Assembly (NCBI RefSeq): GCF_001613385.1 | Contig: NZ_BDCG01000016.1 | Location: 186,001 to 250,000 of the forward strand | Reading direction: 5' to 3' | Source: Nocardia flavorosea NBRC 108225 | Lineage (GTDB): Bacteria; Actinomycetota; Actinomycetes; Mycobacteriales; Mycobacteriaceae | DNA length: 64,000 nucleotides | In this document: positions 41,873-50,016 of the stretch, piece after piece | Layout: every line of letters starts with the position of its first letter | Numbering within the stretch: the first letter of the stretch is position 1 | Position numbers and translations under genes: made by a program | The notes under the pieces: model-generated | The model's database searches: none | What the model was told of the DNA's origin: nothing | The model's input: the letters and a program-made list of their open reading frames with translations, nothing else

Positions 41873-41916
41873 TGCTAGCACAAGTGCTTGCAATTGCTAG
41901 CACCCTGTTCTATCGT
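41873..41916 (+). promoter_or_regulatory. Sigma-70-type promoter with paired TGCTAGCA sites
   Basis: -35 TTGCAA (41888-41893), 17-bp spacer, -10 TATCGT (41911-41916). Two palindromic TGCTAGCA octamers at 41873-41880 and 41895-41902, 22 bp apart, flank the -35 and look like a two-turn operator. Confidence 0.6.
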
Positions 41917-41944
41917 TGCGTACGTACAAGCCAGAAGGTGAGTG

Positions 41945-42439
41945 ATGGCCGAAGAGCCCCACGTTTCCGCTCAGTACACCGACGATCCGGCGGCCACCGC
42001 CGGCGGCGGCGACAAGGCAGCCCGCGTGGTGAACGCGGCGCAGGACATCGGCGGGTTCATCCGGGCACAACGCGAGGCCGCGCAGGTCTCGTTGCGTCAG
42101 CTCGCCCAGCTGGCAGGGGTGAGCAACCCGTATCTCAGCCAGATCGAGCGCGGTTTGCGAAACCCCTCCGCCGAAGTGCTCACGCAGATCGCCAAGGCGC
42201 TGCGGGTCTCTTCGGAAGTGTTGTACGTGCGCGCCGGCTACCTAGAGCAGCGGGCGCACAGTCCCGTCCGGGATGCGCTGCTGGCCGATTCCGCGATCAG
42301 TGAGCGGCAGAAGCAGGTGCTCCTGGACATCTACGAATCGTTCCGCCGGGAGAACGGGCCGGAGGAAACGATCGCCCGGGACAGTGTTGTTCCACCACCG
42401 AACACCGACGCTCCGCCACGCCAGGAGAACGATAAATGA
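41945..42439 (+). CDS. XRE-family regulator coupled to hbhA
   Basis: Predicted 164 residues with a helix-turn-helix at about residues 35-92 (GGFIRAQREAAQVSLRQLAQ, then AGVSNPYLSQIERGLRNPSA) and a short acidic C-terminal part. It corresponds to M. tuberculosis Rv0474. ATG 41945 has a ribosome site in AGAAGGTGAG. The stop overlaps the hbhA start by 4 bp, so the regulator and HBHA-like protein are co-expressed. Binding to the TGCTAGCA pair upstream would give autoregulation. Confidence 0.9.
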   Translation: MAEEPHVSAQYTDDPAATAGGGDKAARVVNAAQDIGGFIRAQREAAQVSLRQLAQLAGVSNPYLSQIERGLRNPSAEVLTQIAKALRVSSEVLYVRAGYLEQRAHSPVRDALLADSAISERQKQVLLDIYESFRRENGPEETIARDSVVPPPNTDAPPRQENDK

Positions 42440-43110
42440 CCGAGAAGAACACCACTGTGAAACCGCTGTTCGCCACCGTCGGTGCCACGGACGCCGTCTA
42501 CACCGCTGTTCTGGATGCGGTGACCCAGGTGCGGGAACGCGCCACCGACGTCAACGGCCGTGTCGATGAGGCCCGCGAGCGGTTCGCCGGTCTGCCCGCC
42601 GATGTGCAGACCCAGTTCGAGCAGATCCGCGCGCGGCTTTCCGAGCTGCCCTCGGAACTGCCGGAGGATCTGGCCGAGCTGCGCGAGAAGTTCACCTCCG
42701 AGGAACTGCGCAAACTGGCCGAGCAGTACTACCGCCAGGCACTCGACATCTACTCCGACCTGGCCGTCCGCGGTGAGGAAACCGTGGAACGGCTGCGCGC
42801 GAACCATCTGGTGGAAGAGCAGGTGGGCCGGGTCGAGAACCTTTACAAGGATGCCAGTGGCCGGGCCGAGGAAGTGATCGACCGGGTATCCGGCCTGATC
42901 GCCCGGTCCGGCAAGGCGCCGGTAGCGGCCGCGCCGGTGGTCGAGGCCGAGGCTCATTCCGCACCCGAGGTCGTCGACGCCGAAGTGGTGGAACCGGCCC
43001 CCGTGCCCGAACCCGCTCCGGCTCCGGAACCGGTGAAGAAGGCGCCTGCGGCCAAGAAGACCGCCGCGAAGAAGACGCCGGCCAAGAAAGCCGCCCCGAA
43101 GTCGGTCTGA
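42436..43110 (+). CDS. hbhA: HBHA-like heparin-binding hemagglutinin homologue
   Basis: Predicted 224 residues. A long coiled-coil central part (FEQIRARLSELPSELPEDLA, SEELRKLAEQYYRQALDIYS) is followed by an acidic Pro/Glu linker and a C-terminal Lys/Ala tail with repeats such as AAKKTAAKKTPAKKAA. In M. tuberculosis that tail binds heparan sulfate and HBHA also affects lipid inclusions. ATG 42436 overlaps the XRE stop. The tail and order after the XRE gene support orthology; adhesion in this organism is not shown. Confidence 0.9.
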   Translation: MTEKNTTVKPLFATVGATDAVYTAVLDAVTQVRERATDVNGRVDEARERFAGLPADVQTQFEQIRARLSELPSELPEDLAELREKFTSEELRKLAEQYYRQALDIYSDLAVRGEETVERLRANHLVEEQVGRVENLYKDASGRAEEVIDRVSGLIARSGKAPVAAAPVVEAEAHSAPEVVDAEVVEPAPVPEPAPAPEPVKKAPAAKKTAAKKTPAKKAAPKSV

Positions 43111-43127
43111 CCTGCCGATCTGGGCTC

Positions 43128-43160
43128 GCGCCCCCGTGCACCTGTGGTGTGCGGGGGCGC
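43128..43160 (+). terminator. Strong hairpin after hbhA
   Basis: GCGCCCCCG pairs with CGGGGGCGC and the stem continues inward to about 15 pairs with two wobbles. It starts 18 bp after the hbhA stop. There is no long T-run. Confidence 0.65.
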
Positions 43161-43166
43161 TGCTCC

Positions 43167-43172
43167 TATCAT
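43167..43172 (+). promoter_or_regulatory. -10 hexamer of the DUF2516 gene
   Basis: TATCAT, 6 nt before the GTG at 43179, directly after the hbhA terminator hairpin. Confidence 0.5.
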
Positions 43173-43178
43173 GGTGGG

Positions 43179-43475
43179 GTGCAGCAGGTGTATGGCTTGA
43201 CCGCTTGGATCATGGCCGCGCTGTGGCTACTGGCAATCAGCGCGACTGTGTTCGCGCTGGTGCATGCCGTGCGCCAGCGTTCCGACGCGTTCACCGCGGT
43301 CGACAAACTGACGAAACCCATTTGGCTGGGCATCCTCGGCGTGGCCGTGCTGCTGTTGATGCTGCCTCCGCTCCGGCTGGGGCTGCTGAGTTTCGTCGCC
43401 ATCATCGCGACCGGTATCTACCTCGCCGATGTGCGGCCGAAGGTGGACGAGGTCCAGCGCGGTCCGCGCTGGTAG
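43179..43475 (+). CDS. DUF2516 small membrane protein
   Basis: Predicted 98 residues with two or three transmembrane segments (about 7-29, 49-63 and 66-82) and a short basic cytoplasmic loop. It matches M. tuberculosis Rv0476 in position and type, after hbhA. GTG 43179 begins just before the first hydrophobic helix. Function unknown. Confidence 0.85.
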   Translation: MQQVYGLTAWIMAALWLLAISATVFALVHAVRQRSDAFTAVDKLTKPIWLGILGVAVLLLMLPPLRLGLLSFVAIIATGIYLADVRPKVDEVQRGPRW

Positions 43476-43616
43476 CGCGATATTCCCGCCCCGTCGGTGG
43501 CGGGGTGTCTCGATCTGTCACAGGTGGTGTCCGGCGCCGGCCCGGCCGGTATCCGGCGTGCCTGTGACCCGTCTTCCGGAGTCGCCGTGTCCGGCTGGCG
43601 AGGTGTGCTCCTGCGC

Positions 43617-43637
43617 GTTACTGTGTCAGTTAGTAAC
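43617..43637. promoter_or_regulatory. Candidate operator before the alpha/beta hydrolase
   Basis: Inverted repeat GTTACT-(9 nt)-AGTAAC ending 14 bp before the start codon, just ahead of the ribosome site. The half-sites resemble TetR-type operators. Confidence 0.55.
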
Positions 43638-43651
43638 ACAAAGGAGTGTCG

Positions 43652-44695
43652 ATGCGTGCGATGATGTCGGAGCTCTGGAGCGCCCTCGCTCATCAGATCG
43701 ATGGAATCTTCGAGGTGCACCGGGCCGGACTGCGCAGCCGCGGCGGATACCGCAACCCCGCGCTCAACCCGCCGAGCGCGGAACCTCAGGTCATCGATGT
43801 GCGGGCGGCCGACGGAGCCCGGCTGCGCGTGCACGCCTACGGCCCGCACGACGCACAACCCATGGTGTTGATCCATGGCTGGACCTGCTGTCTCGAATAC
43901 TGGAACCCGCAGATCAACGCCTTCGCCGGCGAGTACCGCGTGATCGCCTTCGATCTGCGCGGCCACGGGGAGAGCGAATTCGGTCATCCCGATCAGCTGG
44001 ACTGTCACCTGCTCGCCGATGATCTCTGCGCGGTCCTCGGCGCTGTACTGCGACCGGGGCAGCGGGCGGTCGTGGTCGGGCACAGCCTCGGCGCGATGAC
44101 AGTGCAGGCGTGGGCGGGTAAGAATCCGCAGCGGGTACTCGATCAGGCCGCGGCGGTGGTGCTGGCCAATACCGGGCCGTATGCGCTGGTGGACGAGACC
44201 ACTGTGGTGCCGTTCTTCAACCGGCCACTACCGCTGCTGAACCGGAAGGTGCCGCTGCCGATGTGGCTCGGACGGGGCGGGCTGAGTGCCCGGATCGTCT
44301 TCCCGCCGGTGGCGCCGGTGCGGTGGGTGTTCGCGCGACAGATCATGAGCCTGGACGCCGACCCCGAAACCATCGACTTCGGGTTGAATATCGCGCGGTC
44401 CTGCCGCTCCTGGGTGCGGTCGGAATTCGGCCGGTTGCTGGCCGAGATGGATCTCGGCGATGCGGCCCGGCAACTGATGGTGCCGACCACCGTCGTCGCC
44501 GGTACTGCCGACGATATGACGCCCGCCGTACACGCCGAGCAGATCGCGGAGTGGCTGCGGGAAACAGGCAATCTCGCCCGGTTCGTCCTCTTGCCCACCG
44601 GGCATCTGGGCACTGTGGAAGCGATCGATCGCTTCAACGAGATCCTGGGTGAGGTGCTCGCCTCGGTGCGCGCGCCCGCCGAAGCCGTGGGCTGA
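43652..44695 (+). CDS. Alpha/beta hydrolase
   Basis: Predicted 347 residues. The hydrolase core shows PMVLIHGWTCCLEYW, VIAFDLRGHGESEF, the nucleophile elbow VVGHSLGAMTVQAW, an acid in VVAGTADDMTP and the catalytic His in LLPTGHLG. The helical N-terminus (about 45 residues) and cap domain are as in Nocardia and Mycobacterium lipase-like proteins. ATG 43652 has an AAGGAG ribosome site. A dyad upstream suggests repressor control. Substrate unknown. Confidence 0.88.
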   Translation: MRAMMSELWSALAHQIDGIFEVHRAGLRSRGGYRNPALNPPSAEPQVIDVRAADGARLRVHAYGPHDAQPMVLIHGWTCCLEYWNPQINAFAGEYRVIAFDLRGHGESEFGHPDQLDCHLLADDLCAVLGAVLRPGQRAVVVGHSLGAMTVQAWAGKNPQRVLDQAAAVVLANTGPYALVDETTVVPFFNRPLPLLNRKVPLPMWLGRGGLSARIVFPPVAPVRWVFARQIMSLDADPETIDFGLNIARSCRSWVRSEFGRLLAEMDLGDAARQLMVPTTVVAGTADDMTPAVHAEQIAEWLRETGNLARFVLLPTGHLGTVEAIDRFNEILGEVLASVRAPAEAVG

Positions 44696-44719
44696 CCGTC
44701 CCACCGGCGGTAGACCGGT

Positions 44720-45604
44720 TCAGGAGAACACGACGGTGCGCTTACCGTGCACCAGCACCCGGCTCTCCAGGTGCCAGCGCAGACCGCGGGCCAGCACCAC
44801 CCGTTCGATATCGCGTCCCTGGCGGACCATATCGCTCACTCCGTCGGCATGATCGACACGGATCACGTCCTGTTCGATGATCGGGCCCGCGTCCAGTTCC
44901 GCCGTCACATAGTGGCAGGTGGCGCCGATCAGTTTGACGCCGCGGACGAAGGCTTGATGGTAGGGGCGGGCGCCGACGAAGGACGGCAGGAAACTGTGGT
45001 GGATATTGATAGCCCGCCCGGCCCAGTGCTCGCACAGTCGTTCCGGTAGCACCTGCATGAACCGGGCGAGCACTACCGCGTCGGGGTCGTGTTTGTCCAC
45101 CAGTTCGCGGACCTGCTCGAAAGCCGGTCCGCGTTCGGCCGGATCCTTCGGGAAGGGCACGTGATGGAACGGGATACCGTGCGCCTCGGTCATGGCGGCC
45201 AGATCCAGATGGTTGCCGATCACCGCCTCGATGGTGGCGGGCAGTTCACCCGCGGTTGCGCGTCCGAGCAGATCGTGCAGACAGTGACCTTCCTTGCTGA
45301 CCAAGACCACTGCCCGTCGGCGGAGTCCCGAATCGTGCACCTGCCATTCGGTGTCCGGGCCGAGCTCATCGGCGATCTGCCGGAACCGTTCCCGCAGTTC
45401 CTCGACCCCGAACGGCACCGTCGAGGCCTTGATGGACTGCCGGGTGAAGAACCATCCCGTCTCCAGATCGGAGTGATAACCGGCCTCCAGGATGGAGCCG
45501 CCGAACTCGGCGATGAACGAGGTGATGGCGGCGATGATGCCCGGGCGGTCGAGGCAACCCAGGGTCAGCACATATCGGCGATCGTCGGACACGGCGGAAA
45601 CCAT
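44720..45604 (-). CDS. purU: Formyltetrahydrofolate deformylase
   Basis: Predicted 294-residue enzyme that hydrolyses 10-formyl-tetrahydrofolate to formate and tetrahydrofolate, balancing one-carbon pools. An N-terminal ACT domain (LTLGCLDRPGIIAAITSFIA) is followed by the formyltransferase-like domain with INIHHSFLPSFVGARPYHQA and ATCHYVTAELDAGPII, which carry the catalytic Asn, His and Asp. Length is standard. ATG 45604 is preceded at 6 nt by TAGGCT, a leaderless promoter. Confidence 0.96.
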   Translation of the reverse strand: MVSAVSDDRRYVLTLGCLDRPGIIAAITSFIAEFGGSILEAGYHSDLETGWFFTRQSIKASTVPFGVEELRERFRQIADELGPDTEWQVHDSGLRRRAVVLVSKEGHCLHDLLGRATAGELPATIEAVIGNHLDLAAMTEAHGIPFHHVPFPKDPAERGPAFEQVRELVDKHDPDAVVLARFMQVLPERLCEHWAGRAINIHHSFLPSFVGARPYHQAFVRGVKLIGATCHYVTAELDAGPIIEQDVIRVDHADGVSDMVRQGRDIERVVLARGLRWHLESRVLVHGKRTVVFS

Positions 45605-45610
45605 GAAGTG

Positions 45611-45616
45611 AGCCTA
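45611..45616 (-). promoter_or_regulatory. -10 hexamer of purU
   Basis: TAGGCT on the minus strand, 6 nt before ATG 45604; identical to the lpdC and ramB hexamers. Confidence 0.55.
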
Positions 45617-45794
45617 GCCAAGTCGTTCGACGCTGCCGCTGCGCGCGGGCCGCAACTGTGCAGGGTTTCACTGAACACGGCACGGCCGCTGGGCTCGCAG
45701 CGGCGGCGCACCGGTTCGATGTGCCCGGCGCAGCTGCCGGGATTCGGCCCTATCGCTCGATCAGCGGATTCGACCCGATACGAGCCGGCCGCGT

Positions 45795-46328
45795 TCAGAG
45801 GGCGTAGAAAGGGCGGGCATAACGGAATTCGCCGAGGATCTGGGAGTCGTAGGCGGTCAGCGGGCGCACCTGGAAATGGCTCGCCCACTCGGGCCGGTCG
45901 GGGGTGATGCCGAGGCGTTCGCCCGGTTGGAAGCCGAATCGCGGGTAGTAGTCGAGACTGCCGAGCAGGCCGATCAATGGTTCGTCGAGCGCGTCGGCGG
46001 CACCGGCCACGGCGTGTATGAGCGCGGAACCGATCCCGCGACGGTGCCGGTCGGCGAGCACCCCGATCGGGCCCAGTGCGAGCACCGGGAACGGGCCCAC
46101 CGTGGCCCGGGTGACACAGACGTGGCCGACCACCGTATCGCCGGCCATCGCGACCATGGACAGGGTCGGAATCCAGCCGGGGTCGCTGCGCAACTCCTCC
46201 ATGAGCGCCACTTCGGGAGGATCCTGCGCGCCGTCTCCACCGGCTGTGACGTACTGGGCAGCGAACGCGCTGCGGTGTACGGCGGCCACGGCGGCGGTGT
46301 CGACGCCACGTTCGCGACGGATCAGCAA
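45795..46328 (-). CDS. GNAT-family N-acetyltransferase
   Basis: Predicted 177 residues. The acetyl-CoA site is in LGPIGVLADRHRRGIGSALI, with the expected following strand LIGLLGSLDYYPRFGF, as in YhbS-like GNAT proteins. The TTG at 46328 is taken as start because an AGAGGA ribosome site lies 5 nt upstream and no ATG or GTG is better placed. Acceptor substrate unknown. It is divergent from deoC. Confidence 0.85.
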   Translation of the reverse strand: MLIRRERGVDTAAVAAVHRSAFAAQYVTAGGDGAQDPPEVALMEELRSDPGWIPTLSMVAMAGDTVVGHVCVTRATVGPFPVLALGPIGVLADRHRRGIGSALIHAVAGAADALDEPLIGLLGSLDYYPRFGFQPGERLGITPDRPEWASHFQVRPLTAYDSQILGEFRYARPFYAL

Positions 46329-46427
46329 CGTCGTCCTCTCCTATGGGGCCGATTGCGATACGAAGTGTTCCCGACGGACCGGAGGCCCGCAACGGAATTC
46401 GGTCCGGGTGTGCCAGACTCTCGTGCC

Positions 46428-47096
46428 ATGGCCGATTCCGTATCGCTGACCCGGTCCGAGGTGGCCGCAATGATCGACCACACGCTGCTCGCCCCGGAAG
46501 CGACCAGCGCGGATGTTACCGCCCTGGTCGCCGAGGCCCGGGAGCTCGGCGTGTACGCGGTATGCGTTTCGCCGGCCATGCTGCCGGTGCGGGCACCGGG
46601 GGTGGTGGTGGCCACCGTCGCGGGGTTCCCTTCCGGGAAACACCATTCGCTGATCAAGGGGGCCGAGGCCCGGCTCGCGGTGGATCAGGGGGCGGCGGAG
46701 GTCGATATGGTCATCGATATCGGTGCGGCGGTCGCCGGCGATTACGCCGCCGTGCTCGCCGATATCATCGTGGTCCGCGAGGCGATCGACCAGCGAGCGG
46801 TGCTCAAGGTGATCATCGAATCGGCCGCGCTCACCGACGAAGCGATCGTCGAGGTGTGCCGGGCCGCCGAACAGGCCGGCGCCGATTTCGTGAAAACCTC
46901 CACCGGCTTCCACCCCGCCGGCGGCGCCACCCCCCATGCAGTCCAGTTGATGGCCCAAACCGTCGGCAACCGCCTCGGAATCAAGGCGAGCGGCGGCATC
47001 CGAACGGCCGAAGCAGCCGCCGACCTGATCACCGCAGGCGCCACCCGCCTAGGCCTCTCCCGCACCCGAACAGTCCTGGACGGCTTCCCCGAATAG
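46428..47096 (+). CDS. deoC: Deoxyribose-phosphate aldolase
   Basis: Predicted 222-residue class I aldolase that splits 2-deoxyribose-5-phosphate into glyceraldehyde-3-phosphate and acetaldehyde. The start MIDHTLLAPEAT, the proton-relay aspartate in KVIIESAALTDE region and the Schiff-base lysine in GADFVKTSTGF are characteristic, and the C-terminus has GIKASGGIRT. ATG 46428 has a CAGACT hexamer 8 nt upstream. The order hbhA, DUF2516, deoC follows M. tuberculosis. Confidence 0.96.
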   Translation: MADSVSLTRSEVAAMIDHTLLAPEATSADVTALVAEARELGVYAVCVSPAMLPVRAPGVVVATVAGFPSGKHHSLIKGAEARLAVDQGAAEVDMVIDIGAAVAGDYAAVLADIIVVREAIDQRAVLKVIIESAALTDEAIVEVCRAAEQAGADFVKTSTGFHPAGGATPHAVQLMAQTVGNRLGIKASGGIRTAEAAADLITAGATRLGLSRTRTVLDGFPE

Positions 47097-47109
47097 GTTC
47101 ACAGACCCC

Positions 47110-47242
47110 GGGGTGGGGCCCGCCCGGTTCTGGAGCGACAGAGCGGGGGAGCGAAGCGGAGGAGCGGCGGAGTGAAGAACCGGGCCCGATAGGGCCCCAC
47201 CCCTCGAGACGCGGAGCGTCTCCAAAATTACAGCCCGCCCCT
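47110..47242 (+). repeat. Nested inverted-repeat element (copy 2) between convergent genes
   Basis: Outer arms GGGGTGGGGCCC (47110-47121) and GGGCCCCACCCC (47192-47203) and inner arms GCCCGGTTCT (47122-47131) and AGAACCGGGC (47176-47185) are perfect complements. The 44-nt purine-rich loop matches the copy before fadB2 in length and nearly in sequence, although both stems differ. A GAGACGC-gga-GCGTCTC hairpin and the tail ending CAGCCCGCCCCTT follow. It may terminate deoC and the convergent DUF2993 gene. Confidence 0.85.
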
Positions 47243-47313
47243 TAACGGACTGCCCACACCGAGAGCACGTCCACCGGATCCGAGCTCCAACTCCGTACCT
47301 CCGGAATCTGCCC

Positions 47314-48039
47314 TCAGCAGGAAGTACTGCCCTCCGGCGGCGGCGGCAACTCCGCCTGCCCACCCTTCAGATCGATTTCGACACCGTTATCGGTGACCTT
47401 CAGCGCCGTCGGCTCCAGGCCCAGCGGGTAGACCTGCATACTCTCGGTCAGCAGGTTCACCACCCCCTCGGCCAGATCCTCCGGCACCCCGATACCCAGG
47501 AACTGCGCCTGCCCGACCTCCAGTTGCACCTTCCCGTCGACGATCTGCGGCGTGATCTGGAGCCGGCCCAGCCCGCCCAGTACCGCCATGGTGAGTTTCC
47601 CGGAGTCCGGATCCGACCGGACCTCGCTGACGAGGCCCTTCAGCGTCTGGGTCATTCCCTCGTTGCTCCAGCTGACGTCGGCGTTCGAGCTGCCGATCGT
47701 GCTACCGCTGTTACTGCCCTCCGGCATCTGGATATCGTGGAACTGCGCGTGTACCTGCATATCGACGGCGGGGCCGAATTCGGCTCCTTCGCTGTCGACG
47801 TCCATCCGCGAAACCTTCCCGTCCACCATGGTGACGAGTAGTGGTTTGGCGCCGAAGCCGACATTGATCTGCGAGCCCATCTCCTTCTCGAACTGGCTGC
47901 TGATACAGCTTGCGATCCGGTGCCGCGCATAGGCTTCACCGCCGATGAGCGCGGCCGCCACCAGTACGGCGGCGGTGATCACGGCGATGACCGCGGTCCG
48001 GCGACTGACCTTCGGTACCGACAGGCTCTTGGTGGGCAT
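47314..48039 (-). CDS. DUF2993 (LmeA-like) exported lipid-binding-type protein
   Basis: Predicted 241 residues with an N-terminal signal or anchor (about residues 14-37) and a beta-rich external part containing MVDGKVSRMDVDSEGAEFG and ITPQIVDGKVQLEVGQAQF, typical of DUF2993. The mycobacterial member LmeA supports lipomannan elongation. The C-terminus is Pro-rich and ends in Cys. ATG 48039 starts a basic n-region. The exact role here is unknown. Confidence 0.82.
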   Translation of the reverse strand: MPTKSLSVPKVSRRTAVIAVITAAVLVAAALIGGEAYARHRIASCISSQFEKEMGSQINVGFGAKPLLVTMVDGKVSRMDVDSEGAEFGPAVDMQVHAQFHDIQMPEGSNSGSTIGSSNADVSWSNEGMTQTLKGLVSEVRSDPDSGKLTMAVLGGLGRLQITPQIVDGKVQLEVGQAQFLGIGVPEDLAEGVVNLLTESMQVYPLGLEPTALKVTDNGVEIDLKGGQAELPPPPEGSTSC

Positions 48040-48169
48040 GCACGCGATTGTTCCGCATTATTCTGTGCCGGCTCTGAGGCCCGGGTGTGGGCAGATGGTG
48101 AACGTGGCGACGTCAGCGGCGGTCGGATGGCCGAGTTTGTGAGATGGAACACGCGGCCCCGCCCGCATG

Positions 48170-48961
48170 TCAGGAAGGCGCGACGGTGGTCCAGGGGACG
48201 GTGAGGACGTTATCGCGCATCCGGCGGCGCCGATCGTGCACCGGCCACCCCTGTTCGCGCAGCAGCTCGGCGGCGGCGCGCCAGCGGATGCGCGGACCGA
48301 ATACGGCCAGCGGTGCGGTATGTGCCCAGGCCAGGTCGGCCGCCGACAGCAGTGCATGGATACGTTCGCCGGGGATATTGCGGTGGATGAGCGCTTTGGG
48401 GAGCCGTTCGGCGAGGTCGGACGGGCGTTCGACGGTCAGCGGATCCCACGCCAGTGTGAGGCTGAGCGGTCCGGACCCGTCGAGGAGAACCCAGGTGCTC
48501 CGCCGGCCGAGTTCGTCGCAGGTTCCCTCGATCAGCAGCCCGCCCGGCGCCAGGCCCGACAGGATCGTCGCCCAGGCCCCGGCGACCGCCGATTCCGGAT
48601 ATTGGCGCAGCACGTTGAACGCGCGCACGAGGTGTGGTCGCAGGCCCGCCAATTCGAAGCCGCCGCGGGCGAACCGCACACCGTCGCGGGCAGGTACCAC
48701 CCGGGCCGGGTCGATCTCCAGGCCCACCACCCGGACATCGGGGCGGACCGTGCGCAGGCGCGCGGCCAGTTCCAGCGTGGTCCACGGTTGCGCGCCGTAA
48801 CCGAGGTCCACCACCAGCGGGTCGGCGGCACGGTGCAGTACACCGGTGATCTGTGGATCGTGGACGAGCCGGCGATCACTGCGGCGGAGCCGATTCGTTC
48901 CGGTGGTGCCCCGGGTGACCGTGCCGAGGGGGGTGTTCAGAGTTTTCGGTCGTCCAGCCAC
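48170..48961 (-). CDS. SAM-dependent methyltransferase-like protein
   Basis: Predicted 263 residues. The motif DPLVVDLGYGAQPWTTLELA with the acidic residue in VVGLEIDPARV gives a class I SAM fold, though the glycine-rich loop is atypical. Later segments (ILSGLAPGGLLIEGTCDELG) match the motif III region. GTG 48961 overlaps the upstream DUF2505 gene by 25 bp; the true start could be slightly downstream. Substrate unknown. Confidence 0.75.
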   Translation of the reverse strand: MAGRPKTLNTPLGTVTRGTTGTNRLRRSDRRLVHDPQITGVLHRAADPLVVDLGYGAQPWTTLELAARLRTVRPDVRVVGLEIDPARVVPARDGVRFARGGFELAGLRPHLVRAFNVLRQYPESAVAGAWATILSGLAPGGLLIEGTCDELGRRSTWVLLDGSGPLSLTLAWDPLTVERPSDLAERLPKALIHRNIPGERIHALLSAADLAWAHTAPLAVFGPRIRWRAAAELLREQGWPVHDRRRRMRDNVLTVPWTTVAPS

Positions 48962-49446
48962 TGCTGGGTCACTTCGGCCTCGGCGCGGAACAGATCGACC
49001 AGGTTCACCAGCATGAGCTGTTCCAGCCGTGGCCCCATCATCGGGATGAAAACCTTCGCATCCGAGGAGATGCGCATGGTGCAACCGGTATCGGTGGGGA
49101 ACAGGCGCATGGTCCCGGTGAGGCTGCCGGGGCCGGCCGGGATGGAAGCGGAGTACTTGCCCTCGACCTCCGGCCCGAACGGGCCGTAGCTCTCTTTACG
49201 GGTGATGACCATATCTTTGCGCATCACGGTCTGCGCGACCTCGGGCAGCATTTCGCGGGGCAGGATATGGTGCAGCACCACGTCGATCCCGTCCTCGCTC
49301 GCATCGATCGAGACCACCTCGTTGGGCGAGTACTTCCGCATTTCGACCATCCGGGCTTCCCAGTAATCCCGGTTCGTCAGCGCCGCGTATACCTCTTTGG
49401 TGGTGTGCAGCGGGTAGCGGGCGGAATAGTCCAGTCGGCGAGCCAT
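48937..49446 (-). CDS. DUF2505 protein, first copy
   Basis: Predicted 169 residues with an SRPBCC-like fold. The opening YSARYPLHTTKEVYAALTN and the middle VVLHHILPREMLPEVAQTVM are typical of DUF2505. It is paralogous to the neighbouring gene upstream. ATG 49446 is preceded at 7 nt by TAACCT (49454-49459), a leaderless -10. Related genes sit beside murB in mycobacteria. Function unknown; lipid or hydrophobic ligand binding is only a fold-based guess. Confidence 0.85.
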   Translation of the reverse strand: MARRLDYSARYPLHTTKEVYAALTNRDYWEARMVEMRKYSPNEVVSIDASEDGIDVVLHHILPREMLPEVAQTVMRKDMVITRKESYGPFGPEVEGKYSASIPAGPGSLTGTMRLFPTDTGCTMRISSDAKVFIPMMGPRLEQLMLVNLVDLFRAEAEVTQQWLDDRKL

Positions 49447-49503
49447 GCGCGGTAGGTTACCGTCCGGTTGCGCCGGGGCGGGCCGGAGGCCGGGCAGCCG
49501 GCA

Positions 49504-49992
49504 CTACGCCTGTTCGGCGATCCAGCCGTTGGTGAACTCGGTCTCCTCGGCCAGCAGCTCGGTGAGACGTTCCCCGATGGCTTCCTCGATCTTGCGGCCG
49601 AACAGCGGGACCTTCACCTCGATCGAGCCGGAGATCTCGGCGACGGCGCCGGTGGGTTCGTCGGTGGCGGTGATGGTGCCACGAACCTCCGCGGGCGCGC
49701 CCTCGACCCGGGCCTCGAAACTACCGGTAGTCCCCGACCACAGTTCAGTGCGCGGAATCATCAGATCGCCGGGGTGCACAGCGGTGATGGCGGGCGGCAG
49801 CAGATCGGCCGGAATGGACTGCACGACCTCGATACGAACCTGTTCGCCTTCCAGTTCCAGGGAAACGAACCGGGCACCCGGCCCGCCCACCGCCGCGATA
49901 CGGTCCTGCCAGTACTTCTCGTTGCGGAACGCTTCGCGCACCGCGGCAACCGGGTGAGAGTAGCGAGCCGTATACGCCAGCGCTGTAGCCAT
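49504..49992 (-). CDS. DUF2505 protein, second copy
   Basis: Predicted 162 residues, paralogous to the gene downstream (YTARYSHPVAAVREAFRNEK and IEVVQSIPADLLPPAITAV align with it). It is the position of M. tuberculosis Rv0481c beside murB. ATG 49992 has a TAGCGT hexamer 8 nt upstream whose position overlaps the divergent murB -10. Function unknown. Confidence 0.85.
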   Translation of the reverse strand: MATALAYTARYSHPVAAVREAFRNEKYWQDRIAAVGGPGARFVSLELEGEQVRIEVVQSIPADLLPPAITAVHPGDLMIPRTELWSGTTGSFEARVEGAPAEVRGTITATDEPTGAVAEISGSIEVKVPLFGRKIEEAIGERLTELLAEETEFTNGWIAEQA

Positions 49993-50000
49993 GACCGAAC

Positions 50001-50010
50001 ACGCTACCGT
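50001..50010. promoter_or_regulatory. Overlapping divergent leaderless promoters (DUF2505 / murB)
   Basis: TAGCGT on the minus strand (50001-50006) and TACCGT on the plus strand (50005-50010) share two bases. They lie 8 nt and 6 nt before the respective starts, and only 24 bp separate the two start codons. Confidence 0.6.
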
Positions 50011-50016
50011 CTGGTC

